Assembly: GCA_033549245.1 (NCBI GenBank) | Contig: JAWSUW010000116.1 | Coordinates: 1-11,983, forward strand | Length of the DNA stretch: 11,983 nt | Source: Fusibacter_D sp033549245 | GTDB lineage: Bacteria; Bacillota; Clostridia; Peptostreptococcales; Acidaminobacteraceae | Direction of reading: 5' to 3' | Shown here: positions 5,784 through 11,983 of the stretch, one piece after another | Position numbering within the stretch: position 1 is the stretch's first letter | How the letters are laid out: each line of letters opens with the position of its first letter | The notes under the pieces: generated by a model | Database searches by the model: none | Told to the model about the DNA's origin: nothing | The model's input: the letters and a program-made list of their open reading frames with translations, nothing else | Program-made: the position numbers and the translations under genes

Positions 5784-7742
5784 TTAATTTTTATGGTATG
5801 ACCTTTTCTCTTCATACATTTTCGTTTCAGCACTTGCAAATACTGAATTTAAGTCCTGTTCCATTCCGTACATCATTTCATATCCCAGTGATATAGTAAG
5901 AGGAATATCTACCAGATCCACATTCAAACATGCGTTTTGAATCTTTCCTGATAATTCTTCCATTAAAGATTTTGTCGCTCCTGTGACCAAAATGGCAAAT
6001 TCATCTCCACCGAGTCTGAAGATGAAATTCTGATGTGCAACAGACTTGAGTATGTTTGAAATCTCGATGAGATACTGATCACCCATCAAGTGACCATGAA
6101 AATCATTGATTTTCTTTAGGTTGTTCATATCTCCAACAATAAGTCCAAGAGGCATATGTTCCTCTTTAGAGTACTTATTCATACAGTAGTTGAAATATCT
6201 TCTGTTGTAAACGCCTGTCAATGGATCATTGTAACTGAGGTATTCAAGTTCTCTTGCTTTTTCACTGATCAAATTTTTCTTCTGAGCGTTGGCGATTGCA
6301 ATTGCGACATAAGACGCCAATGCTTTGATGACTTCAAAATCGCTTTCGGTGTACTCATTCACGTTATAACTCTGAAGCGTTATAAGGCCTAGTACACCAT
6401 TTTCGCCGACCAATCTGCAATAGATAATACATTTGGCGTGTTCTTGATCCATGGGTGGTCCTACACTGATTTTTTCCAGATAATTCTGGTATTCCTCATC
6501 AAAATTACCGATGAAAACATCTTTATCATTGTAAACTGCATATGCAGTGAGTGCGCTTCGATCATGTATGGAGACTTCCATAAGAGGCAGTGCTTGTCCT
6601 CTATGTTCGAAATACTTATATAGAATCTTATTACTATCATAATCACAGAGTGCAAGACCAAATACGTCAGCTCGCATCAAATCATATATGGACGTTTTTA
6701 AAATACTGTAGATCTCATCCATATCCATTGAAGAAGTCAACTTTTGACCTATCGTTCCTATTAAAGAAAGGTTCATAAGTGTTTTTTCAAGCTCCATTGT
6801 TTTGCTTTTAAGCTCCACATTTCTGAGAACATCAATTTCCTTCTCGCTTTTTTCCGTTTCAAGCTTCATCCTCTCTTTGAGCATTTGAATTTCCTCGTTG
6901 TTTTCCGTTTTTTCAACCCTTTTTCGAGACTCGATATATTCTTTGTAGATTAGAAGGGCTTCTTTATATCGTCCTTGACTCTCATATACTTTTGAGAGGT
7001 TCAAACAACAATCCATTGTTATGAAATCCATTCCTTCAGCTCTTGAAAGTTCCAATGCATCTTTTAGATAGGCTGCTGCTTGATGATACGCCTTTATCAT
7101 AAGATAGGTCTCACCAATATTGGCGAGTACGATAATATAATTGATGTGTAAACGATCTCCATAATGTTTTTTGTATACATCTTTGGCCAGCAACAAATAC
7201 TGTAGCGCTTCTTCCGCTCTCCCAGCACCAAGCAAAGTGTAAGCATAATTGTTGTAGAGGTCTCCAAGAATTTTGGTGTCTTCTATATGTGATTTGTATT
7301 CAAGTGCTTTCTCGATCATTTCTATGGCTTTTGATTTATTGTCCAGATCACTGTAAATCGATCCAAGATTAAGTAGTGCCTTGATCAGATATTTGAAATC
7401 ATCAATTTCATAGCTCAAGTGATAGGCTTTTTCAAAGCTGTCAATGGAAAGTTCGATTTCCTTAAGTTCACGGTATGCGATTCCAAGATTGGTAAAACAA
7501 TTAAATCGACCAAGTACTGAATTTGAAAGCAGATAATAGCTAAGCGCCAAGTTAAGTGGTTTAATGGCTTCTTCCTGTTTACCCGTGAGCAAATAAGCCC
7601 TACCCAATAAGAAAAGGTCAAGTGCAGCTTCTGATGATTGCACTAACTGAGTCAAATCAATTTTTTGCTCGAGCAAGCCAATCATCTCTCGAGGTTCATT
7701 TTCTAGTGCTTCCAGCTTTCGATCGATTTCGTTTGATTGCAA
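5784..7742 (-). CDS. TPR-GAF-GGDEF diguanylate cyclase
   Basis: This 652-residue cytoplasmic protein is predicted to make cyclic-di-GMP under the control of a protein-protein or ligand signal. About six TPR units occupy residues 40-275 (repeated pattern Leu-Gly-x-x-Tyr ... Ala-x-x-Tyr). They are followed by a coiled coil (280-325), a GAF domain (about 326-487) and GGDEF (500-652). GGDEF is at 578-582 in RLGGDEF; Asp538 and KKINDFHGH are present. The position of the RxxD inhibitory site reads AHQN, so no product inhibition is expected. The start is taken as TTG at 7742, because GGAGG ends five bases upstream; the other TTG, at 7754, overlaps that GGAGG. The layout resembles regulators in which TPRs bind a peptide or partner, but no signal gene is seen. 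It is a paralogue of the gene at 2717-4042. Confidence 0.9.
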   Translation of the reverse strand: MQSNEIDRKLEALENEPREMIGLLEQKIDLTQLVQSSEAALDLFLLGRAYLLTGKQEEAIKPLNLALSYYLLSNSVLGRFNCFTNLGIAYRELKEIELSIDSFEKAYHLSYEIDDFKYLIKALLNLGSIYSDLDNKSKAIEMIEKALEYKSHIEDTKILGDLYNNYAYTLLGAGRAEEALQYLLLAKDVYKKHYGDRLHINYIIVLANIGETYLMIKAYHQAAAYLKDALELSRAEGMDFITMDCCLNLSKVYESQGRYKEALLIYKEYIESRKRVEKTENNEEIQMLKERMKLETEKSEKEIDVLRNVELKSKTMELEKTLMNLSLIGTIGQKLTSSMDMDEIYSILKTSIYDLMRADVFGLALCDYDSNKILYKYFEHRGQALPLMEVSIHDRSALTAYAVYNDKDVFIGNFDEEYQNYLEKISVGPPMDQEHAKCIIYCRLVGENGVLGLITLQSYNVNEYTESDFEVIKALASYVAIAIANAQKKNLISEKARELEYLSYNDPLTGVYNRRYFNYCMNKYSKEEHMPLGLIVGDMNNLKKINDFHGHLMGDQYLIEISNILKSVAHQNFIFRLGGDEFAILVTGATKSLMEELSGKIQNACLNVDLVDIPLTISLGYEMMYGMEQDLNSVFASAETKMYEEKRSYHKN

Positions 7743-7772
7743 GGCAACCTCCAAATAGTTGTAATTTGTTAT

Positions 7773-7801
7773 ATTATATCATAGCATAACTTGGGACTCA
7801 A
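7773..7801 (-). promoter_or_regulatory. Sigma-A promoter with extended -10 for the TPR-GAF-GGDEF gene
   Basis: On the minus strand TTGAGT (7801-7796), 17 bases, then TATAAT (7778-7773), which is preceded by TGA to give an extended -10. It lies about 30 bases before the TTG start, giving a short leader with no room for a riboswitch. Confidence 0.68.
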
Positions 7802-7823
7802 GTCCTATAGTTATTTGTTTTTA

Positions 7824-7856
7824 TGTAAAAAAAATCCCCTGAACATTCAGGGGATT
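7824..7856 (-). terminator. Rho-independent terminator of the peptidoglycan-binding repeat protein gene
   Basis: On the minus strand AATCCCCTGA pairs with TCAGGGGATT around a short loop. The stem is followed by a run of Ts that reads TTTTTTTTAC. It starts about 19 bases after the stop codon at 7875. Confidence 0.9.
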
Positions 7857-7874
7857 GTACTTATAAAATTAATA

Positions 7875-9695
7875 CTACTTAACTTCCATTGTTCCTTCAA
7901 CTACACTAGCTTCATCAGTTACAAATGAATCCATCACTTCTTGTGAAGCAAAGTAAACATTTCCTGATACAGTAGAGTTAGCCATTGTGAAACCAGTTGC
8001 TAAGTTTGATACATATACATCACCAGTTACGTTTGCAACGTTAAGTCTGAAATCTGGAGCCGATACATAAAGATCGCCAACGAAATCGCCTTTTTCCATT
8101 CTGGTAACAGGGCTCAAGATGTATAATGCAGGAGCAGTAAGTGTGAATCTTCTTGTTATGTTTCTATCTGCATCTTGGCTATAAAGCGCGATTTTTCTTT
8201 GAACTTTTTCTTTGTATGAGAATTCACCCATCAAGAAAAGAGGATGATCCACTTCAACGTCATTTAAGATCGCTGCGATCCAAGTACCATCTTTTAACAT
8301 TGCAGCTGTAAGAGCTTCAGGAGTTCTCACAAGTGATGCTGTTGTGATTGCATCTGGTTCATAAAGTGCAACTACTCCAGTTACAGAGCTTTTGTCATCC
8401 ATTTTGAAAGTCGCTTTAGCAGTCTCAGTTGTGAGGTAAACATTTCCTTCAACTGTAGCGTTAACCAATTGGAAATTGTCAGCATTTACATAAACATCCC
8501 CAACAAAGATTCCGCCTTGGATTCTTGCGTTTGGACTGTCAAAAGTAATTGATGGTGCTGTAAGTGTGAATCTTCTAGTTACATTTCTATCTTCATCTTG
8601 GCTGTAAAGAGCAATTTTTCTTGCAAGAGCATCTCTGTGCATGAATTCTCCTGTTACAGTCAATGGCTCCCAGAACTCAAGATCTTTAACTACTGAAACG
8701 ATCCAAGTACCTTCAGCTGAGATACCAGCTTTGAAAGCTGCATGTGTATCTACAAGTGAAGCTGTAGTTGTAACGTCTGGCTGGATCAATGCGATTTCGC
8801 CTGCTACAGAACTTTTAGCATCCATTTTGAAAGAATCTTTAGCAGCTTGGTTTGTGAAGTAAATATTTCCTTCAACCACTGCGTCTACCAATTGGAACAT
8901 CTCTGCATTTACATAAACATCGCCTACGAAAGTTCCGCTTTGGATTCTTGCGTTAGGGCTGTTGATTGTAAGTTTAGGAGCAGTGAGTGTGAATCTTGCT
9001 GTTACATTACGCTCTTCATCTTGTGTGTAAAGAGAGATTTTTCTTTGAACAAGATCTTCGCCAGTTACTTTATCTTTTTTACCGTTTAAGAACGTTCCAT
9101 CAAGAACTAATTCTTCATCAGTAGTCATATCGTTAAGAACTGATATGATCCATCTGCCTTCAGTGCTGATTCCAGTTTTGAAGTCTTCGATGTTGTTAAC
9201 AAGTGAAGCAGTTGTAACTACGTCAACAACAGGAGCAACAGCAACTTTTGCGAAAAGAGCTGCATTTGTTTTAGGACCAAAGAATCCGTCAACTGTAAGA
9301 CCTTCGTTTGCTTGGAATGCTTTTACAGCACCAAGTGTCATAGGACCGAAGCTACCATCAGCTACGATTTCGTGACCAGCTTTGATAAGGTAAGTTTGCA
9401 TTAATGCAACATCATCACCTGTCATGCCAAACAACAAAACTCTCAAAATGTTTGGAGCTTGAGTTGTAGGAGCTGGTGTACCTGGTGTTACTGGTGTAGA
9501 AGGTGCTGGAGCCGGAGCCGGTGCCGGAGCTGGAGCCGGAGCTGGAGCAGGTGTCGGTGCTGGAGTCGGATTCCATGTAGTCGCTGAAGTTACCGCGTCT
9601 GCTGCGTATACAGGTGTGGCTGAAAAATTGCCTACAACTGCTAATGATAAAATCATCATTGTTGCCAATGCCAATGCCATAATCTTTTTGGTCAT
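7875..9695 (-). CDS. Secreted peptidoglycan-binding protein with three ~145-residue repeats
   Basis: This 606-residue exported protein begins with a signal peptide (1-31, cleavage after VYA) and a Pro-Ala spacer (45-66). A PG_binding_1-type domain follows (about 82-150), made of two similar half-motifs (DGSFGPMTLGAVKAFQ and DGFFGPKTNAALF). Three homologous repeats fill the rest (161-307, 309-448, 450-606). Each repeat opens with TTASLV, continues with a GTWI-like strand, QRKIALYSQDEDRN and RFTLTAP, and ends in short valine-rich turns such as FVGDVYVNA and VEGNVYF, which suggest a small beta-solenoid. There is no sortase signal or transmembrane helix, so attachment would be through the peptidoglycan-binding domain. 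The start at 9695 has AAAGGGG seven bases upstream. A role in the cell envelope is likely; the repeat's function is unknown. Confidence 0.85.
   Translation of the reverse strand: MTKKIMALALATMMILSLAVVGNFSATPVYAADAVTSATTWNPTPAPTPAPAPAPAPAPAPAPAPSTPVTPGTPAPTTQAPNILRVLLFGMTGDDVALMQTYLIKAGHEIVADGSFGPMTLGAVKAFQANEGLTVDGFFGPKTNAALFAKVAVAPVVDVVTTASLVNNIEDFKTGISTEGRWIISVLNDMTTDEELVLDGTFLNGKKDKVTGEDLVQRKISLYTQDEERNVTARFTLTAPKLTINSPNARIQSGTFVGDVYVNAEMFQLVDAVVEGNIYFTNQAAKDSFKMDAKSSVAGEIALIQPDVTTTASLVDTHAAFKAGISAEGTWIVSVVKDLEFWEPLTVTGEFMHRDALARKIALYSQDEDRNVTRRFTLTAPSITFDSPNARIQGGIFVGDVYVNADNFQLVNATVEGNVYLTTETAKATFKMDDKSSVTGVVALYEPDAITTASLVRTPEALTAAMLKDGTWIAAILNDVEVDHPLFLMGEFSYKEKVQRKIALYSQDADRNITRRFTLTAPALYILSPVTRMEKGDFVGDLYVSAPDFRLNVANVTGDVYVSNLATGFTMANSTVSGNVYFASQEVMDSFVTDEASVVEGTMEVK
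7878..9215 (-). repeat. Three tandem protein-coding repeats of a ~145-residue domain
   Basis: The repeat boundaries are 9215-8775, 8771-8352 and 8348-7878. Shared blocks are TTASLV, RKIALYSQD, RNVTRRFTLTAP, GDFVGD-like and VYVNA..FQLV.ATVEGNVY. The third copy is the most diverged and carries an extra turn (SNLATGFTMANSTVSGNVYF). The first has an insertion in the early part. The copies are diverged in DNA, so the duplication is old. Confidence 0.85.
9501..9563 (-). repeat. Pro-Ala repeat spacer
   Basis: This is a low-complexity GCT/GCC-CCG/CCA tract encoding alternating Pro and Ala between the signal peptide and the peptidoglycan-binding domain. Such tracts are flexible, extended wall-spanning spacers. 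Confidence 0.8.
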
Positions 9696-9719
9696 ATAAT
9701 ACCCCTTTACTAGTTTGTA

Positions 9720-9780
9720 TTTATACGCATGTCATACTTTCTCTATTGTCTTAACACTTTTCTCTCTCTGTATGTGTTAA
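9720..9780 (-). promoter_or_regulatory. Leader region of the peptidoglycan-binding gene with a TTAACAC inverted repeat
   Basis: The 142-base gap between the two genes contains a perfect seven-base inverted repeat, TTAACAC (9751-9757) and GTGTTAA (9774-9780), with a 16-base spacer. A TATAAA on the minus strand (9725-9720) may be a -10 box. The repeat could be an operator or an mRNA hairpin. No T-run follows, so it is not a terminator. No clear terminator for the AI-2E gene was found in this gap. Confidence 0.3.
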
Positions 9781-9837
9781 ATAATAAACAATAATAGTTG
9801 TCAGACTCCGTATATGCCTTATTGTATAATTTTTTTA

Positions 9838-10959
9838 CTATTTTATCAACATCTTTTTGTGTTTTAGACGAATATAAACTGAATCTTTTAACAAACTGTA
9901 GAGCAGTGCGCTAAGCGGCACACCTACAAGCATTCCAAGCACTCCAAAGGCACTGCCGCCCATCGTCACCGCGGCGAGAACCCAGATTCCCGGAAGACCG
10001 ACTGAGTCCCCTACGATTTTAGGATAGATCAGGTTGCCTTCAAGTTGCTGAAGCACCAAAATGAAAACAATGAACCAAACCGCCTTCATCGGATCCACCA
10101 TGAGGATCAGAAACGCACCAACACCGGTACCGATAAATGCACCAAATACAGGGATGAGAGCCGTAAATCCCACAAGTGCTGAAATCACAAGCGCATAAGG
10201 CATTCCAAAAATGAGCATTCCTGCAAAACATAGGGTTCCAATGATGAAAGCCTCTGTGAATTGTCCTTTCACGAAGTGCGAAAAGACTGTATTTGCACGA
10301 TCTGCGATTGATAATATTTTTTCAACCTTATCCTTGGATAAATATGCATAGAAGAGCTTTTTAAACTGCTTTGCAATCGTTTCTTTCATGAGCAGCAAAT
10401 AGATGGCAAACACAAGTCCAAGCAAAGTATTGAACACTGCACTCAAAATCGATGAAGTTATGCCAAGTGTCGTTGAAAATAGTGCCGAACTACCTTTGCT
10501 CAAAAAGGATGTCGCCCAATCCGTGATTTTACTCCAGTCGATTTCAAGGTCCGGAAGGTCTATAGGCAAATCGCCGATTACACCAAGGCTCCAAGCCTCA
10601 AATCTCTTTGCGGCATCCGGTAGTTTCTCAGACACGATTTCAATCGTATTCGTGAACTCCGGAATCACAAGGAAAAGCAAAAAGAAAATCAGACCAAGGA
10701 CAAGCACAAGACTCATGAGGAGAGCAGCCGGCCTTTTGAATTTTTTGAGTTGTTCAGGAAGAAGCTTTTGTTCAATCCCTCTCATGATGACATTGAGTAT
10801 AAATGCCATCGAAAGCCCCACGATGAAAGGCGTCAAAAGTACAAACACCTTCCCCACAAGACCCAGGGCAGTCTCAAAATTGAGCACCACCACCAACACA
10901 ATTAGTGCATAAGTTATTACAAATAAAATCTTCTTGATTTGTTCTTTACTCCACTCCAT
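9838..10959 (-). CDS. AI-2E family transporter-like integral membrane protein
   Basis: This 373-residue polytopic membrane protein is of the AI-2E transporter family (PF01594; TqsA/PerM/YdiK relatives). Hydrophobic segments lie at about 10-30, 35-58, 78-100, 165-190, 235-256, 257-288, 291-308 and 320-357. The large hydrophilic loop after the third segment (about 101-155) is typical. Family motifs visible are IPVFGAFIG (269-277) and NLIYPKIVGDSVGLPGIWVL (309-328). Members have been linked to autoinducer-2 export, Na+/H+ exchange or other small-molecule transport, so the substrate cannot be named. The start at 10959 has GGGAG seven bases upstream. The -35 box of the divergent acetyltransferase overlaps this start codon. 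Confidence 0.88.
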   Translation of the reverse strand: MEWSKEQIKKILFVITYALIVLVVVLNFETALGLVGKVFVLLTPFIVGLSMAFILNVIMRGIEQKLLPEQLKKFKRPAALLMSLVLVLGLIFFLLFLVIPEFTNTIEIVSEKLPDAAKRFEAWSLGVIGDLPIDLPDLEIDWSKITDWATSFLSKGSSALFSTTLGITSSILSAVFNTLLGLVFAIYLLLMKETIAKQFKKLFYAYLSKDKVEKILSIADRANTVFSHFVKGQFTEAFIIGTLCFAGMLIFGMPYALVISALVGFTALIPVFGAFIGTGVGAFLILMVDPMKAVWFIVFILVLQQLEGNLIYPKIVGDSVGLPGIWVLAAVTMGGSAFGVLGMLVGVPLSALLYSLLKDSVYIRLKHKKMLIK

Positions 10960-10987
10960 TGATTATCTCCCGTTAAAATAATATAAT
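10959..10987 (+). promoter_or_regulatory. Sigma-A promoter of the acetyltransferase gene
   Basis: TTGATT (10959-10964), a 17-base spacer and TATAAT (10982-10987) lie 25 bases before the ATG at 11013. The -35 box overlaps the first codon of the divergent membrane protein gene, so the two promoters are nested back to back. Confidence 0.6.
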
Positions 10988-11012
10988 ATTAAAAAAAGCT
11001 AAGGGGGCCGCT

Positions 11013-11468
11013 ATGTACTGGAAATTCCACCGATTTCATGAACTCGACCCGAAAACACTATACGAAATCATCAAACTCAGAGTCAACGTATTCATCATTG
11101 AGCAAAATTGCTTCTATCACGAACTGGATGACAAGGATTACTACGCCACCCACATGTGTGGATACGATGGTGAAAAGCGCCTTGTAGCCTACCTTCGCAT
11201 ACTCGATCCAGGCATTTCTTTCGATGAGGTCTCCATTGGCAGGGTCGTCGTGGCTCCAGAGGTCAGAGGCGACGGCATTGGTCGTAAGCTCATGCTGAAA
11301 GCCCTCGAATATGCAAAAGAGGCTTACGATTCACCTGTGATTAGGATCTCTGCGCAAGCCTACCTTCAGGACTTTTATGAATCCGTGGGATTCGTCCCCG
11401 CGTCCGAAATTTACCTCGAGGACGACATTCCCCATATGGATATGCTATTCGAAAAATTCGACGTTTAG
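11013..11468 (+). CDS. elaA: ElaA-family GNAT N-acetyltransferase
   Basis: This 151-residue cytoplasmic protein belongs to the GNAT acetyl-CoA-dependent acetyltransferases and resembles E. coli ElaA throughout. The ElaA-type N-terminal block LRVNVFIIEQNCFYHELD (22-39) is present. So are the acetyl-CoA-binding motif A IGRVVVAPEVRGDGIG (75-90, RGDGIG loop), AQAYLQDFYESVGFVPA (114-130) and the ending EDDIPHMDM (136-144). The length is the family's usual one. AAGGGGG lies five bases upstream of the ATG. The natural substrate of ElaA proteins is not established. The last 24 bases overlap the 3' end of the opposing hisS-like gene. Confidence 0.88.
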   Translation: MYWKFHRFHELDPKTLYEIIKLRVNVFIIEQNCFYHELDDKDYYATHMCGYDGEKRLVAYLRILDPGISFDEVSIGRVVVAPEVRGDGIGRKLMLKALEYAKEAYDSPVIRISAQAYLQDFYESVGFVPASEIYLEDDIPHMDMLFEKFDV

Positions 11469-11983
11469 TTCCTCACCATAGATGATAAAACCTTTATAAC
11501 CGAACTTTTGAAGCTGGGCAAGCTGCTTGCCCAGTTTTTTCTTTGCCTTGTATACTGAAACTGCAGTGTATTCTTCCCTGAGCTTCATCGCACTGCGCAT
11601 GACATCCACCAAGGCATCCTTATCGGAATAGATCATGGCGATCTTCACATGACCTTGGTCGATTTTCCCTTCCTCCATCAAAAGGTCAACAATTCTCTCG
11701 AATCCAATGGAGAACCCGACTGCCGGCACATCAATTCCAATCATTGATGCAACCATGTTGTCATATCTGCCGCCACCTGCGATGGAATATCCAAGATCAG
11801 CGTGTTCAATTTCAAATATAGTACTGGTGTAATATCCCATGCCTCTGACAAGAGTATGATCAAAGACGATATCATAGCCCTCCCTCAGTACATCCACCAC
11901 TTCAAATATTTCATTGAGATTCTTATAACCTTCCGGACTCAGTGCCTCCACTGCGGAAAGTCCTTTCTCACCAAGTTCATCGG
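11445..11983 (-). CDS. hisS: Histidyl-tRNA synthetase, C-terminal part (runs off the right edge)
   Basis: The visible ~179 residues are the C-terminal part of a class II histidine-tRNA ligase; the frame is open to the window edge. The GTG at 11951 is an internal codon, not the start. Visible marks are VRGMGYYTSTIFEI, equivalent to the histidine-binding RGLDYYTG motif, GGGRYD, and the motif 3 segment GFSIGFERI with its ATP-binding Arg. An anticodon-binding domain follows (KIAMIYSDKDALVDVMRSA to KKKLGKQLAQLQKFGYKGFIIYG). The protein ends soon after IIYGEELN, about 20 residues shorter than typical HisRS, which usually continue with a Lys/Glu-Gln segment. The GMGYYTST variant suggests a divergent HisRS group. 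A HisZ-type paralogue is less likely, because an anticodon-binding-like domain is present. There is a 24-base convergent overlap with elaA. Confidence 0.85.
   Translation of the reverse strand, partial: DELGEKGLSAVEALSPEGYKNLNEIFEVVDVLREGYDIVFDHTLVRGMGYYTSTIFEIEHADLGYSIAGGGRYDNMVASMIGIDVPAVGFSIGFERIVDLLMEEGKIDQGHVKIAMIYSDKDALVDVMRSAMKLREEYTAVSVYKAKKKLGKQLAQLQKFGYKGFIIYGEELNVEFFE

Noticed and set aside
8641..9375. Plus-strand open frames opposite the repeat protein.
   Set aside because: They are antisense shadows of a well-supported minus-strand gene, without ribosome binding sites or recognisable domains.
10403..10912. A 169-residue plus-strand open frame.
   Set aside because: It is antisense to the AI-2E family gene, with no ribosome binding site and a composition typical of a complement frame.
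11445..11951. Complete 168-residue protein starting at GTG 11951.
   Set aside because: The frame continues without stop to the window edge and the sequence matches the interior of HisRS; no ribosome binding site is needed there.
1..11983. CRISPR array, tRNA/rRNA genes or intact insertion sequence.
   Set aside because: No regularly spaced identical repeats, no tRNA cloverleaf and no transposase frame were seen on either strand.

Overview
The window looks like a chromosomal segment of a low-GC Gram-positive anaerobe, probably class Clostridia. The evidence is AT-rich intergenic DNA, strong AGGAG/GGGGG ribosome binding sites, hairpin-plus-T-run terminators, an LPXTG-type sorting signal and a class II cyclic-di-GMP riboswitch. 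The genus cannot be fixed from sequence alone. Most genes lie on the minus strand; only an XRE-type regulator and an ElaA-type acetyltransferase are on plus.

Layout, left to right. Positions 1-100 hold two perfect mini-hairpins and a REP-like motif. Positions 198-2402 (minus) encode a 734-residue sortase-anchored surface protein, with its terminator at 121-148. Upstream of it, 2436-2599 contains two tandem c-di-GMP-II riboswitch aptamers on the minus strand. The strand that closes the proximal aptamer is also complementary to the gene's Shine-Dalgarno region. Positions 2717-7742 carry three minus-strand GGDEF proteins: short TPR-GAF-GGDEF, truncated GGDEF, and six-TPR-GAF-GGDEF. Each has its own promoter or terminator signals. 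They are interrupted by a divergent pair, a 93-residue unknown protein (minus) and a 145-residue XRE-type regulator (plus). Positions 7875-9695 (minus) encode a secreted protein with a peptidoglycan-binding domain and three copies of a ~145-residue repeat. Positions 9838-10959 (minus) encode an AI-2E family membrane protein. A GNAT acetyltransferase resembling ElaA follows (11013-11468, plus). It overlaps convergently the 3' end of a partial histidyl-tRNA synthetase gene that runs off the right edge.

The most interesting reading is that 198-7742 is a local cyclic-di-GMP signalling island. Three GGDEF proteins have intact catalytic motifs and lack the RxxD product-inhibition site. They sit beside a cell-wall adhesin whose mRNA leader carries two c-di-GMP-II aptamers in series. 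The pairing possibilities predict that c-di-GMP frees the ribosome binding site and turns the adhesin on. A seven-base segment shared between the aptamers could couple their folding. No EAL or HD-GYP phosphodiesterase is present in the window.
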